64,000 nt of DNA, from the NCBI RefSeq assembly GCF_036850765.1, contig NC_089491.1:88506740-88570739 (forward strand). The letters run 5' to 3'. Shown one piece after another: positions 23,792-33,452 of the stretch. Both the position numbers and the translations under genes were made by a program. The first letter of the stretch is position 1, and the number at the start of each line of letters is the position of its first letter. The notes under the pieces are model-generated. The model did not search any database. It was not told the origin of the DNA and saw only the letters and a program-made list of their open reading frames with translations. The stretch is from Saccopteryx bilineata. Lineage: Eukaryota > Chordata > Mammalia > Chiroptera > Emballonuridae.

Positions 23792-25019
23792 CTGATGTAA
23801 TCCCATTTGTTTATTCTACCTTTGGTTTCTATTGCCTATGGAGATATATCAGAAAAAAATATTGCTACAAGACATGTAAGAATTCAGTTGTGTCTAGGAA
23901 TTTCAGTACTATGTTGAATAACAGTAGTGAAGGCTGACATTCCTGCCTTGTTCCTGATCATAAGGGTAATGTATTTAGTTTTCTCTTGTTGAGTATGATG
24001 TTGGCTGTGGGTTTGTCATACATGGCCTTTATTACATTGAGGTATTTTCTCTCAATTCCCATTTTGCTGAGAGTTTTTATCATATGTGGGTGCTAAACTT
24101 TATCAAATGCTTTTTCTGCATCTATTAATATGATCATGTGTTTTTTATCCTTCATTTTGCTTATGTGTATATCACATTTATTGACTTTTGGATTGTACCA
24201 ACACTGCATCCCTGGAATAAATCCACCAGATCATGGTGTATGATATTTTTTTTTCCCTGAGAAAGCCAGGGAGAGAGAGAGACAGGAACAAGCTGCTCTT
24301 GTATGTGTCCTGATCAGGGAATCAAACTGGCAACCTTGGCACTCCAAGATAACACTCCAATCAACCGAGCTACCAAACCATCTGTCCAGGGCTTAATTTT
24401 TATTGATTTTTAAAGAGACAGAAAGGAAGGGAGAGAGAGAAGAGGAGGAACAGAAGCGTTTGTTGTTCCACTCAGTCATGCATTTTTTGGTTCCTTCTCA
24501 TGTGTTTTCTGACTGGGGACTGAAATAACAACCTTGTTATTTTGGAATGATGTTCTTAATTGACTGAGCTAACTGGTCAGGGCCAATGTATGACCTTTTT
24601 AATATATTGCTAGATCTGGTTTGTTAATATTTTGTTGAGGATTTTAGCAGCTATGTTGATCAGGGAAGTTGACCTATAATGTCCTTTCTTTGTAATGTCT
24701 TTAACTGGTTTTGGAATTAGGATAATGCTGGCCTTGTAAAATGAGCTTGGGTGTCTTCCCTCCTCTTGAACTTTTGGAATAGTTTAAGAAGAGTAAGTGT
24801 TAGTTCATCTTTAAATGTTTGGTAAAATTCACCTGTGAAGCTATTCAGGGATGTGAAGGAGGTTATAAGGGAGTTAATGGTGATGAATGGAGACTTGACT
24901 TGGAGTGGTGAACACACAATACAAGTTTACAAATGATGTGTTGTAGAATTGTGCACCTGAAACGTATAAAATTTTAACACATGTGAACTTAATAAATTTA
25001 ATAAAAAGGGAAAAAAGGA
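23792..25019. mobile_element. L1 insertion with inverted 5' part (twin-primed)
   Basis: From 23792 to about 24865 the plus strand is antisense L1 ORF2 (reverse-transcriptase part; for example 'gctttttctgcatctattaatatgatcatgtg' at about 24110-24141). From about 24870 to 25015 it is sense L1 3'UTR ('gacttgacttggagtggtgaacacacaatac') ending in an A-rich tail. A sense tail joined to an inverted upstream part is the product of twin priming. The flanks gagatgaacatat (23779-23791) and gagattagcattt (25020-25032) look like a diverged target duplication. Two SINEs later inserted at 24247-24590. No coding capacity remains. Confidence 0.82.
24247..24590 (-). repeat. Two bat SINEs in tandem, both inverted
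   Basis: The first copy, 24247-24392, ends with the reversed tRNA head 'gagctaccaaaccatctgtccagggc'. The second, 24393-24590, ends 'tgagctaactggtcagggcc'. Both carry purine tracts where the SINE has its pyrimidine block. They lie back to back inside the inverted L1 part, so they are a dimer or two insertions at one A-rich site. Confidence 0.8.
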
Positions 25020-25335
25020 GAGATTAGCATTTGTATCAGTTGGCTGAATAAAGCAGATTGTCCTTCCCATTGTGGGTGGGGCCCATCCAATCTATTGAAG
25101 ACCTACCTGAACAGAACAAAAAAGGCTTTATAAGGAGGAATTCCTCCTGCCTGATTGCATGAGTTGGAACATTGGTCCTTTTCTGCCTTCAGACCCAAAC
25201 TTAAGAGCATCAGCTCTCCTGGTACTCAGGCCTTCAGACATGGGCTGTAACTATACCATCAGTTCTACTGGGTCTCCAGATTATCTAGCTGACTATAGAG
25301 GTTGGAACTTCTCAGCTTCCTTATCTTAATATATC

Positions 25336-25384
25336 TAGATGATAGATAGATAGATAAGATAAGATAGATGATAGATAAATAGAT
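25336..25384. repeat. GATA microsatellite
   Basis: Imperfect runs of gata/agat units at 25336-25384. The ORF that overlaps it on the minus strand is a by-product of the repeat. Confidence 0.8.
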
Positions 25385-25425
25385 TCTATTTTCTATTTCT
25401 CTGGAGAACCCTAATGCAATATGCT

Positions 25426-26453
25426 TCCTCAGCTCTAATATGGGGTAAAGGCCCGCTATAAATGAAATTAAGAAAATGCAATACATTAGGCCTCATACAT
25501 TGTAGGCACACAACACATACTAGCTTTCTCCCTAATCCCTAGTTTCCTATAATAAAGTTTGCTCGTAGGTTCTCCTCTTTTTAGTAAATCAATATTCTAA
25601 GAGATGTTTAGATAGAGTTCATTGGGTATTTGTTGTGGTCTACAAACTCTAGTATATAAAAAACATTTGTATTATTATATATTCTCTAGTATATAATAAA
25701 CATCTGTATTCTACCAGACTGAAGGCAAATTCTTAGTCAGTATTGAGATTTCCTCCCTTTCCAAAGACAAAGGGAACATCTAATCTCTAGTGATAGTTGA
25801 CATTCAAATTCGCCAAGTCATTCCCTGAGGTCTAAATACATATATTTTTGTCTGTGCATAGATCCCTGGAATCTTGGTGAAGGCTGGACTCACTGATGTC
25901 CAAGGCTATACCAGCCTAGTCATCTGAGGACTACAAAACACCTATAATCTTGAAGACTCCTTAGGTACTGCTACCCTCAAGGGGACCTACTCAGAGCAAA
26001 TTATTCATATTCATATCATATATTACTTGATTTGAGAAAATATAAAGTGTATTGATCTACAATTTAGCTAAGTAAGGGTTACATATTATAAAAGCACATC
26101 AGACTACCTGAACAAGGGAAGGAGCAGCAATTTCTATTATCATCTTATGTTTTGGGAAACCTAATTCTTGGAGCTAACTCCCAGCAAAAATCTAGAGTGA
26201 AAATACATTATACGCACTTTGGAACATTTATATAAATAGTGTTTATGATCCTATCCTTCATAAAGCAATGCCATTGGGAGTGAATCTTCATAGTTCTGAA
26301 CTTCATGCTAGGTTGAAGTTTATATCATTATGCATCCAAAAAGTCTGAGGTGTAAGCATGTAGGTGAATATAGCTATGGTGAAAAACACACACACATACA
26401 CATACATACACTCTCACACACACAGAACTAGAAGAAACAACCTTTTAAAAAAT
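25426..26453. other. No gene recognised; CA microsatellite near the end
   Basis: AT-rich DNA with an imperfect (CA)n tract at about 26385-26423. A short block (tctagtatata) occurs twice around 25650 and 25685. No coding signal. Confidence 0.4.
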
Positions 26454-26462
26454 TAAACCTTT

Positions 26463-26799
26463 GGGCTCTGTCCAATTAGCTCAGTCAGTTAAGAGTGTTG
26501 TCCCAAAACAATAAGGTTGCAGATTTAATCCCTGGTCAAGGCACACATATGAAGTAACCAAAATATGCATGACTGAGTGGAACAACAAATGCTTCCCTTC
26601 CCCCTTTCTTTCCTCTCCCTTCCTCTCTCTGTCTCTCTAAAAATCAATAAAAATTCAGCTCTGGCCAGATAGCTCGGTTGGTTGGAGTGTCACTCCAGAG
26701 CATGGAGGATGCCAGGTACGATCCCCCCAGTCAGGGCACATACAGGAGCAGCTCAATGTTTCTGTCTTTCCCTGCCTCTATCTTTCTTCAAAAAAAAAG
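26463..26799 (+). repeat. Dimeric bat SINE sharing one target duplication
   Basis: Two SINE units in the same direction: 26463-26655 (head 'ggctctgtccaattagctcag', pyrimidine block, tail 'aaaaatcaataaaaattca') and 26656-26799 (head 'gctctggccagatagctcgg', ending in poly-A). The 9-mer taaaccttt occurs only outside the pair (26454-26462 and 26800-26808), so the pair appears to have inserted as one dimeric unit. Confidence 0.8.
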
Positions 26800-26808
26800 T
26801 AAACCTTT

Positions 26809-27785
26809 AAAATATTTTTTAAAAACAACAGCCACATGTAGAATATAAGATCAGATATCACTAATGGTGTTTCTATATCTTAGAAGAAAATACTTGAGGA
26901 GTACCACATTGAAAAAAAGCCTTCAGTGTGTCACTTGCAGCATGCCAATAACCTCAAATCCTTTTGAAACCTAAGACTGGCAAATATTAGCTAAATTTCA
27001 GATGACACAAAGCTAGCCAAGATGACAGGTGACAGGACCAAAGTTCAAAACCATCTTGCCAGTATAAAACAAGTTTTAAAAAATAAAAAAAATATATAAT
27101 AATAACTTTGAAGTAACTTAAACCTGAGTTGGGGTTTAAAAAACAGATATTTCAGTATATTGTGCTTTGCAGCCTTTCTCAACAGAGTAAAAGAGAGAGA
27201 GAAGACAGAGAGATTTGGATTAATAACAATAGTATAAAGCCAAAAAGTTAATTTAAGCAGCTACAGGTAAAAGGTAAATATTCTATGACAGAGAAATGTA
27301 GTGTATAAATCATGAAAGAATCAATGGAAGAAATCACCAAGCATATACCAGTTACACCTCTCCTGAAGTGCCACATTCAGTTCTCAATGCCAGATTTTAA
27401 GAATAACATAGACCAACACAGAAGGTCACTGTGGGGAGTATAACTTAGCTGCTCACCCAGCACTGCTGCAGAAATAAGCCATGATTTTCTTCAGTCTCTG
27501 CCTCAACCTATCCAAGAGTCAAATATCCTAGGAGAGAACAGCTCATTGACTTCTTTGCTGGGCCAGAGTAGTGACAGTAAGGATCTGGAAGAAAAACAAG
27601 TTTCCTAAATCCCCTATGACTTCTGTAGTAAAAGTGCACACATCTAGATTTACTGTGCTGCCAAGACTTCTCACATAATAGAAAAGAGATAACTTCCAGC
27701 AGAGAAGTTGGGTGAACAGATGCAGAGTAATCAAAATATATAGATGTGGGGGAAAAAAAATGTTTACAGTTGTGAGTACGTGAAG
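26809..27785. other. No gene recognised
   Basis: AT-rich DNA. Around 27350-27430 the text 'cctctcctgaagtgccacattcagttctcaatgccagattttaagaataacat' has the look of a very old interspersed repeat, but I cannot name it. The minus-strand frame 27543-27848 has no domain. Confidence 0.4.
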
Positions 27786-28269
27786 CACAATATCAGTTAA
27801 ATAAGTTTGTAAATATGATATATATGTTTGCTTGCTTATAGTTTGCATTGGGTGTGGGGGACAGGCTGTAAGCAGGCAGGGTCATTATAGCCTAAGGCTT
27901 AGTTTTAAGACTAAGTCTTTCCCGCCCTTTTAATACTAAGATCTTTTCAAAACTAAGCTTTTCCCCACACCCTTGACTGTTGCATGATGTGGGGTGGTGC
28001 ACTCTTATGAGGAATCCTATTTATGCCTCAGATAAGTGGCTTTGATTCAAAGACTTCTTTATTTGTATACTGGCTTAAAGGTTTTGATTTCTACACTACA
28101 AAATGAGCCAGACTAGGGGCTTTCTCTCTTGGTTCTTAAAATTAGCATTGAAAAGGAGAAGCTACCAAGATGGCAGAGTGCTGAAGGAGAAGCCAGTTTG
28201 TGCAGAGTTTGTGCAGAGAGAAGAAGATGGGGAACAGAGGTTGTTAGGCAGATAAAATATATTATGCTC

Positions 28270-29381
28270 TTTTAGGAATTTGACTCCAATGGCAAGAGAA
28301 GTGAAGGCAAAAATTAATGAATGGGACTACATCAGACTAAGAAGTTTTTGCTCAGCAAGAGAAACTGATAACAAAATAAACAGAAAGCCAACCAAATGGG
28401 AAATGATATTTTCAAACAACAGCTCAGATAAGGGCCTAATATCCAAAATATACAAAGAACTCATAAAACTCAACAACAAACAAACAAACAATCCAATAAA
28501 AAAATGGGAAGAGGATATGAATAGACACTTCTCCCAGGAAGAAATACAAATGGCCAACAGATATATGAAAAGATGCTCATCTTCTTTAGCTATTAGAGAA
28601 ATGCAAATCAAAACGGCAATGAGATACCACCTCACACCTGTTCGATTAGCTGTTATTAGCAAGTCAGGTAATAGCAAATGTTGGAGAGGCTGTGGAGAAA
28701 AAGGAACCCTCATCCACTGTTGGTGGGAATGTAAAGTAGTACAACCATTATGGAAGAAAGTATGGTGGTTCCTCAAAAAACTGAAAATAGAACTACCTTA
28801 TGACCCAGCAATCCCTCTACTGGGTATATATCCCCAAAACTCAGAAACATTGATACGTAAAGACACATGCAGCCCCATGTTTATTGCAGCATTGTTCACA
28901 GTAGCCAGGACATGGAAACAACCAAAAAGCCTATCAATAGATGACTGGATAAAGAAGATGTGGCACATATACACTATGGAATACTACTCAGCCATAAGAA
29001 ATGATGACATCGGAACATTTACAGCAAAATGGTGGGATCTTGATAACATGATACGAAGCGAAATAAGTAAATCAGAAAAAAACAGGAACTGTATTATTCC
29101 ATACGTAGGTGGGACATAATACTGAAACTAAGAGACATTGACAAGAGTGTGGTGGTTACGGGGGGGAGGGGGGAATGGGAGAGGGATGGGGGTGGGGAGG
29201 GGCACAAAGAAAACAAGATAGAAGGTGACAGAAGACAATCTGACTTTGGGTGGTGGGTATGCAACATAATTGAACAACAAGATAACCTGGACTTGTTATC
29301 TTTGAATATATGTATCCTGATTTATTGATGTCACCCCATTAAAAAAATAAAATTATAAAAAATCACTGAAAAAAAAAATAT
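28270..29381 (+). mobile_element. Young 5'-truncated L1 with 13-bp target duplication, inside LTR-B
   Basis: The 13-mer atatattatgctc is found before (28257-28269) and after (29382-29394) the insert. The insert holds the last 280 or so codons of ORF2 in an open frame, then a 3'UTR with a G-rich stretch at 29157-29203 (ggggggaggggggaatggga and similar). Next come 'ctgactttgggtggtgggtatgc' and a poly-A tail at 29369-29378. The open frame and intact duplication make it the youngest L1 in the window. Being 5'-truncated, it has no promoter and no ORF1. Confidence 0.95.
28280..29119 (+). pseudogene. C-terminal fragment of L1 ORF2 (open frame)
   Basis: The 279-residue frame corresponds to the C-terminal part of L1 ORF2p, after the reverse-transcriptase core. 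It includes '[16 protein letters not shown]', '[15 protein letters not shown]' and the Cys/His knuckle C-W-R-G-C..H-C-W-W-E-C around residues 134-150. These are the C-x3-C-x7-H-x4-C residues needed for L1 retrotransposition in the family. It then shows '[25 protein letters not shown]' and ends at 29119. There is no true start: the frame opens at the truncation point. It lacks the endonuclease and RT and cannot work alone. The antisense 149-codon frame at 28327-28776 is a shadow of it. Confidence 0.93.
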
Positions 29382-30340
29382 ATATATTATGCTCACTTTG
29401 TTAAAGATGGCACTGCCAATGTGGAAGCCTGTCACCCAGGTGATAATATTAATTGCCCTTCTTGCTTGGGATCAGCGTGATTATATTGTGTTGGGGGTGG
29501 GCTATAGGCAGGCAGGATCCTTGTATCCTGGGGTTTGGTTTTAGAACTAAGCCTTTCCCACCCATTTTGATGTAGGGTGGTGCACTCTCATGAGGAATCC
29601 CATTATGCCTCAGATAAGTAAGTGACTTTGTATCAGAGACTTCCTCGTTTGTATATTCGATTAAAGGTTTTGAATCTACACTATAAAATGAGGGCAGACT
29701 GGGAGCTTGCTCTCTCTTGGTTCCTGAGATTAGCATTAGAGAGGAGAGCAGAGAAAGGCCACGTGGAGGAGGCCAGAAGCAGCCAAGATGGCGGATTGCT
29801 AACAGAGGTGAATCAGGCTGGTGAGGTAGAAACCTTTGATCCTAGGAAAACTCGGATAAGTCAGTAGTTTTGTGAGCACTGAATGAGTGGGTTTTGGAGC
29901 CCAGTGTGTGTTTTTACTTGCCCGCTGGGTGCAAGCTAGGATTAATGATGATGGCCCACCAGTTCTTGGCTCCGTTGTTTCATTACTGTCTGTCCAAATC
30001 TAATGCGAACATGCATGGGCCAGGTGGCTGTGATACTGGCCGTGGATACTGAGGTGAATAAGTAAGGCCAGTGCCTTACTGAGGTGAATAAGGCTGGTGA
30101 GGTAGAAACCTTTGATTCTAGGAAACTCAGATGATTCAGTGGCTTTGGGAGCCCTAAATGGAAAGGGAAATGTTTTCCCACTGTGTGTATTTCTCACCTA
30201 CCAGATGTGAGGTAGAGTTAAATGTAATAGCCCATCACTTCTTGGCTCCATTGTTTCATTACAATCTGTTTGAATCAAACCTGAACCTCCATGGGCCAGG
30301 TGGCTGTGACAGTGGCCGTGGCTTCTGACTATACACACAG

Positions 30341-31040
30341 AGTTCATTCCTGTATTATTTATTTATTTATTATATTAGTTTCTTGTTTTTATTGTTGTTA
30401 TTATTATTATTTTTATTATTGACCTACTTTGTCCCATGCCTCTATGTATGCCTTACTAAATGTACTAAGAACTGCTTAGGTTAATATAGGGAAAATAAAT
30501 GCATAGTTGACTTGTAGGCTAGCTATTTGTCTTTGCCTTCAGTGAACAGAATGACTTTTGGAAAAGGATAGACTGCCCAAACTCTGATCTTGTTATTTTG
30601 TTTTGAGTTATGTGTTTAACTAAAATCCTTGAGTGGTGGAGAAGTTGTGGCTCGAGAAACCTAAGCTAGGTCTCTTCTCAGAAACAGACATTGCTATACA
30701 GGACCACTAATGAGCCCCATGGGTAATAATTCATCCTAAAGAAAGAAAGAATCAAGAGACACAAGGACAATAGAGCAGAAATATAGGTGAAAGGCAATTT
30801 TGAGTAAAGCACAATATCTTTTACTGAAGTTATCCTCCAGGTCAGCTAAGTTCCCCTGGGCTCAGTCCTGAATCTTAGTAAGGAAAGCTGAAATAAGGTA
30901 TAAAAAAGTAAGGGAACACCTTCTGGTTAAGATGGTGTTATAAGTTCATAGAGTCTGAGTTTCGTTTACCCACCAAGCTTTGCTCCAAACTAATAGCAAT
31001 GATGGATATTTTTAAAAAGAAAATTTAGAACACACAGTGT
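30341..31040. other. No gene; AT-rich with a TTAT/TTA run
   Basis: A low-complexity (TTAT)n/(TTA)n run lies at about 30354-30420. I recognise nothing else. Confidence 0.45.
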
Positions 31041-31054
31041 CATTTGATTCCCAT

Positions 31055-31072
31055 TCCTCACTTTGGGCACCA
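31055..31072 (-). promoter_or_regulatory. Primer-binding-site-like sequence, tRNA-Lys type
   Basis: The minus strand reads TGGTGCCCAAAGTGAGGA. Class II retroviruses use TGGYGCCCAACGTGGGG-type sites complementary to tRNA-Lys. The match is imperfect, and a second TGATGCCCC copy lies closer to the LTR end. The call is an inference. Confidence 0.45.
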
Positions 31073-31111
31073 CTTGTCCTTTGGTTCCTGGTCCTTACAC
31101 GGGGCATCACT

Positions 31112-31528
31112 TGTCTCTGAGACAATGACTACTTGGAGACAACATGGCATGCACCAAGGGACCTATGGGAGACCGCCTCACAATTCCCTATACAGGTTTC
31201 ATGAGATGGCCCCAAACCCCAGTCCTTACAGGTGTTTATTGATACATACAAATATAGAAGGAGGAATAAGAATGAGGAAGTCAGGAAGCAGAGAAGAGAA
31301 TGAGGAAGTCAGGAGGGGAAACTTCTTTAGAGCAGACAAAATAGCAAGGGAGTGTGGCTCAAATGTCTCCACCTATTAATTAATCAGAACTGCTAATTAC
31401 ATTCTTATTGTGCTGCATTCAGCACAGTACTGTGTTTGGTACTTTTGTCAGTAAAGTTACTGTAGCCTTTGCCTCAGGGCACTGAACTCTGTCCCTCTTC
31501 TATGTTTCTATTCAGGGCCTGTACAACA
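31112..31528 (-). mobile_element. LTR family D (ERV2-like) with adjoining primer-site-like sequence
   Basis: On the minus strand the LTR begins TGTTGTACAGGCCCTG at 31528 and ends GAGACA at 31112. An AATAAA lies in 'gtatcaataaacacctgtaagg' (minus; about 31220-31240). It aligns over its length with the copy at 37598-38402. Just beyond its end, on the minus strand, TGATGCCCCGTG (about 31098-31109) and TGGTGCCCAAAGTGAGGA (31055-31072) follow. The second resembles the tRNA-Lys primer site of class II (HERV-K-like) retroviruses, about 14 of 18 by eye. That is why I call family D ERV2-like. Only a short piece of internal DNA seems to remain. Confidence 0.65.
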
Positions 31529-31784
31529 TAGCTATATATTTGTAGAGAAAAACGTAAAGTAGAACACAAAGGCATAGATAGGCTGAAGGTTTGACCTCCT
31601 GGGCTCTGGGTCTCAAGTCTGTTAGAGGCTGATGGAAGTTAGAATAAATACCAGAAGGGACATAAGCTAGTCTCTCCACTTGAAATCAAGAACTATGGTG
31701 GGACTCTCCTGTCATGAAAAAGTTAGACATGCTAAGCAGAAGATGACTCTATCATCAGCCCCCAATAACAGTCTTGAACTCTAA

Positions 31785-32660
31785 CTCTCAATAGGCTCCC
31801 CTGGGCAGAAATATTGCACACATATTTGTACATATTTTGCTACTGAAATGAAAAAAGCATATTTGGTGTGTTCTCCTTAGAGGAGAGAAAGATTATAAAA
31901 AAGCCTTTTGTTGGGCAGATAAAATATATTATGCTCACTTTGTTAAAGACGGTGCTGCCCAGGTGGAAGCCCGTCTCCCAGGTGAAGATATTAGTTGCCC
32001 TTCCCGCTTGGGATGGGCATGATTATGTTAATATGTGTTGGGGAAGGGCTTTTGTGCCAAAAGGTTTTAAAAGGAAGAGAGATCACATTGTCCCAGGGGA
32101 AGAGTGATTGTGTTCTAGAGGAGGGCAGAGAGCAGAGAGCAAAGAGGAGAGCAGAGGAAGGCCACGTGGAGGAGAGGAGAAGCAGTCAAGATGGTGGAGT
32201 GCTGAAAGAGAAGCCAGTTAGTGCAGAGTTTGTGCAGAGAGAAGGAGATGGGGAACAGAGGTGAATAAGGCTGGTGAGGTAGACACCTTTGATTCTAGGA
32301 AACTCGGATAAGTCAGTAGCTTTGTGAGCACTGAATGAGTGGGTTTTGGAGCCCAGTGTGTGTTTTTACTTGCCCACCGGGTGCAAGCTAGGATTAAAGC
32401 TAATGGCCCACCAGTTTGTGGCTCTGTTGTTTCATTACCATCTGTCCGAATCTAATGCAAACCTGCATGGGCCAGGCGGCTGTGATGGTGGCCATGGCTA
32501 CTGACCTTACACCTGTGCATAGATTTTTCCAGAATCCACTGGAGTATTTTTCCCTTGATAATTCTGTCATATATCCTTTTATTGTAAGAGACTTTAGTCA
32601 TGAGTCCAACTGTGTGCTGAGTTCCATGAGGCTCTAGAGTCTCTAAATGTGTGTGGCCTT
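31785..32660 (+). repeat. Tail part of ancient LTR family E, interrupted by LTR-B
   Basis: 31785-31908 ('aggctcccctgggcagaaatattgcacacat..gctactgaaatg') and 32512-32660 ('ctgtcatatatccttttattgtaag..gagttccatgagg') align with 36378-36640 in the better preserved family E copy. The LTR-B at 31909-32511 splits them. The part of family E upstream of the MLT1 position is missing here. Confidence 0.7.
31909..32511 (+). mobile_element. Solo LTR, family B, short-promoter form
   Basis: The LTR starts TGTTGGGCAGATAAAATATA at 31909 and ends GACCTTACA at 32511. The flanks ccttt (31904-31908) and cctgt (32512-32516) match at four of five bases. The undisturbed relative at 36488 reads gtctgtgc at this point, which supports the insertion site. 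The middle is the short form: 'tgtgttggggaagggcttttgtgcc' then 'aggttttaaaaggaagagag', without the TATAAAA block of the long form. The end block 'attaaagctaatggcccacc' holds an ATTAAA-type poly-A signal. Confidence 0.9.
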
Positions 32661-32880
32661 GAAGACCCACAAAGCAGTGCTGGTATGGGATTCACTAGAA
32701 TGACTCCAACTAACATGTGCCTCTGTGTTATTTGGTGAGTGTGGGATAAGGGCAGGTGGCAGGAGATAATCAAATCCTTCTGCCTAGGTGATTATGGAGT
32801 GACCCAGAGTACCAAAAAAGCATTTAAACTGCTATCTTTCATGAGGGATAAAAGTTACCTATGGAATTTGAAAACAGATC

Positions 32881-33447
32881 TGTAAAGTCAGTAGCCATGG
32901 CCACCATCACAGCGACCTGGCCCATGCAGGTTCGCATTGGATTCGGACAGATGATAATCAAACAATGGAGCTAAGAACTGGTAGGCCATTAGCTTTAATA
33001 CTAGCTTGCACCCGTCAGTCAAGTAAAAACACACACTGGGTACAAAAGCCTTTCATTCAGTGCTCACAAAGCTACTGACCTATTCGAGTTTCCTAGAATC
33101 AAAGGTTTCTAGCTCACTAGCCTTATTCACCTCTGTTTTCCATCTCCTTCTCTCTGCACAAACTGGCTTCTCCCTCAGCACTCCACCATCTTGGCTGCTC
33201 CTCCTGGCCTCCTCCACATGGCCTTACTCTGCTCTCCTCCCTGCTCTCTGCCCTCCTCTAGAAGGCAATCACTCTTCCCGGGGACAACGTGATCTCTCTT
33301 CCTTTTAAAACCTTTTGGCGTGAAAGCCCTCCCCAACACATATTCACATAATCACACCCATCCCAAGCAATCACCTGAGTGACAGGCTTCCATGTGGGCA
33401 GCACTATCTTTAACAAAGTGAGCATGATATATTTTATCTGCCCAACA
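32881..33447 (-). mobile_element. Solo LTR, family B, short-promoter form, perfect 5-bp target duplication
   Basis: On the minus strand it begins TGTTGGGCAGATAAAATAT at 33447 and ends ..TGACTTTACA at 32881. The flanking 5-mer agatc is perfect (32876-32880 and 33448-33452). It has the same short middle as the 31.9-kb copy and lies in inverted orientation to it only about 370 bp away. Confidence 0.94.
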
Positions 33448-33452
33448 AGATC

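Larger units (their letters stand above)
23683..25425 (+). repeat. Ancient mammalian interspersed repeat, split by an L1
   Basis: The left part, 23683-23791, reads 'tgtgtcaccttgactgggacac..tttgatcaaacatttttctgggtatgtctgtgag'. The right part, 25020-25425, reads 'gcagattgtccttcccattgtgggtggggcccatccaat', 'tctcctggtactcaggccttcagac' and 'tctggagaaccctaatgcaat'. This is a well known old mammalian repeat (consensus 'tgtgtcaacttgactggg..gtttctctggagaaccctgactaatacag') whose database name I do not recall with certainty. An L1 lies between the halves, and a GATA microsatellite has grown near the end. Confidence 0.75.
28242..30080 (+). mobile_element. Solo LTR, family B, long-promoter form, nested in LTR-A and split by an L1
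   Basis: It starts TGTTAGGCAGATAAAAT at 28242, is broken at 28270 by an L1, resumes at 29382 and ends near 30080 ('ccttact'). The 5-mer gaggt precedes it (28237-28241) and follows it (30081-30085). A nearby duplication of 'gaggtgaataag' (30051-30062 and 30081-30092) makes the exact right end uncertain. It contains TATAAAA (about 29681) and the attaa..tggcccaccag end block shared by all family B copies. Confidence 0.85.
27791..30335 (+). mobile_element. Solo LTR, family A, interrupted by an LTR-B that itself carries an L1
   Basis: The outer LTR starts tatcagttaaataag (decayed TGTTGGTCAAATAAG) at 27791. It runs to 28241, resumes at about 30081 and ends ..gactataca at 30335. The flanks cacaa (27786-27790) and cacag (30336-30340) match at four of five bases. 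It has the long-promoter block with 'gcctcagataagtggcttt' and 'ctacactacaaaatgag' (a mutated TATAAAA). Removing the nested material leaves about 700 bp, similar to the 38.7-kb copy. Confidence 0.82.

Noticed and set aside
28327..28776. 149-codon minus-strand frame
   Set aside because: Exact antisense shadow of the open L1 ORF2 end.
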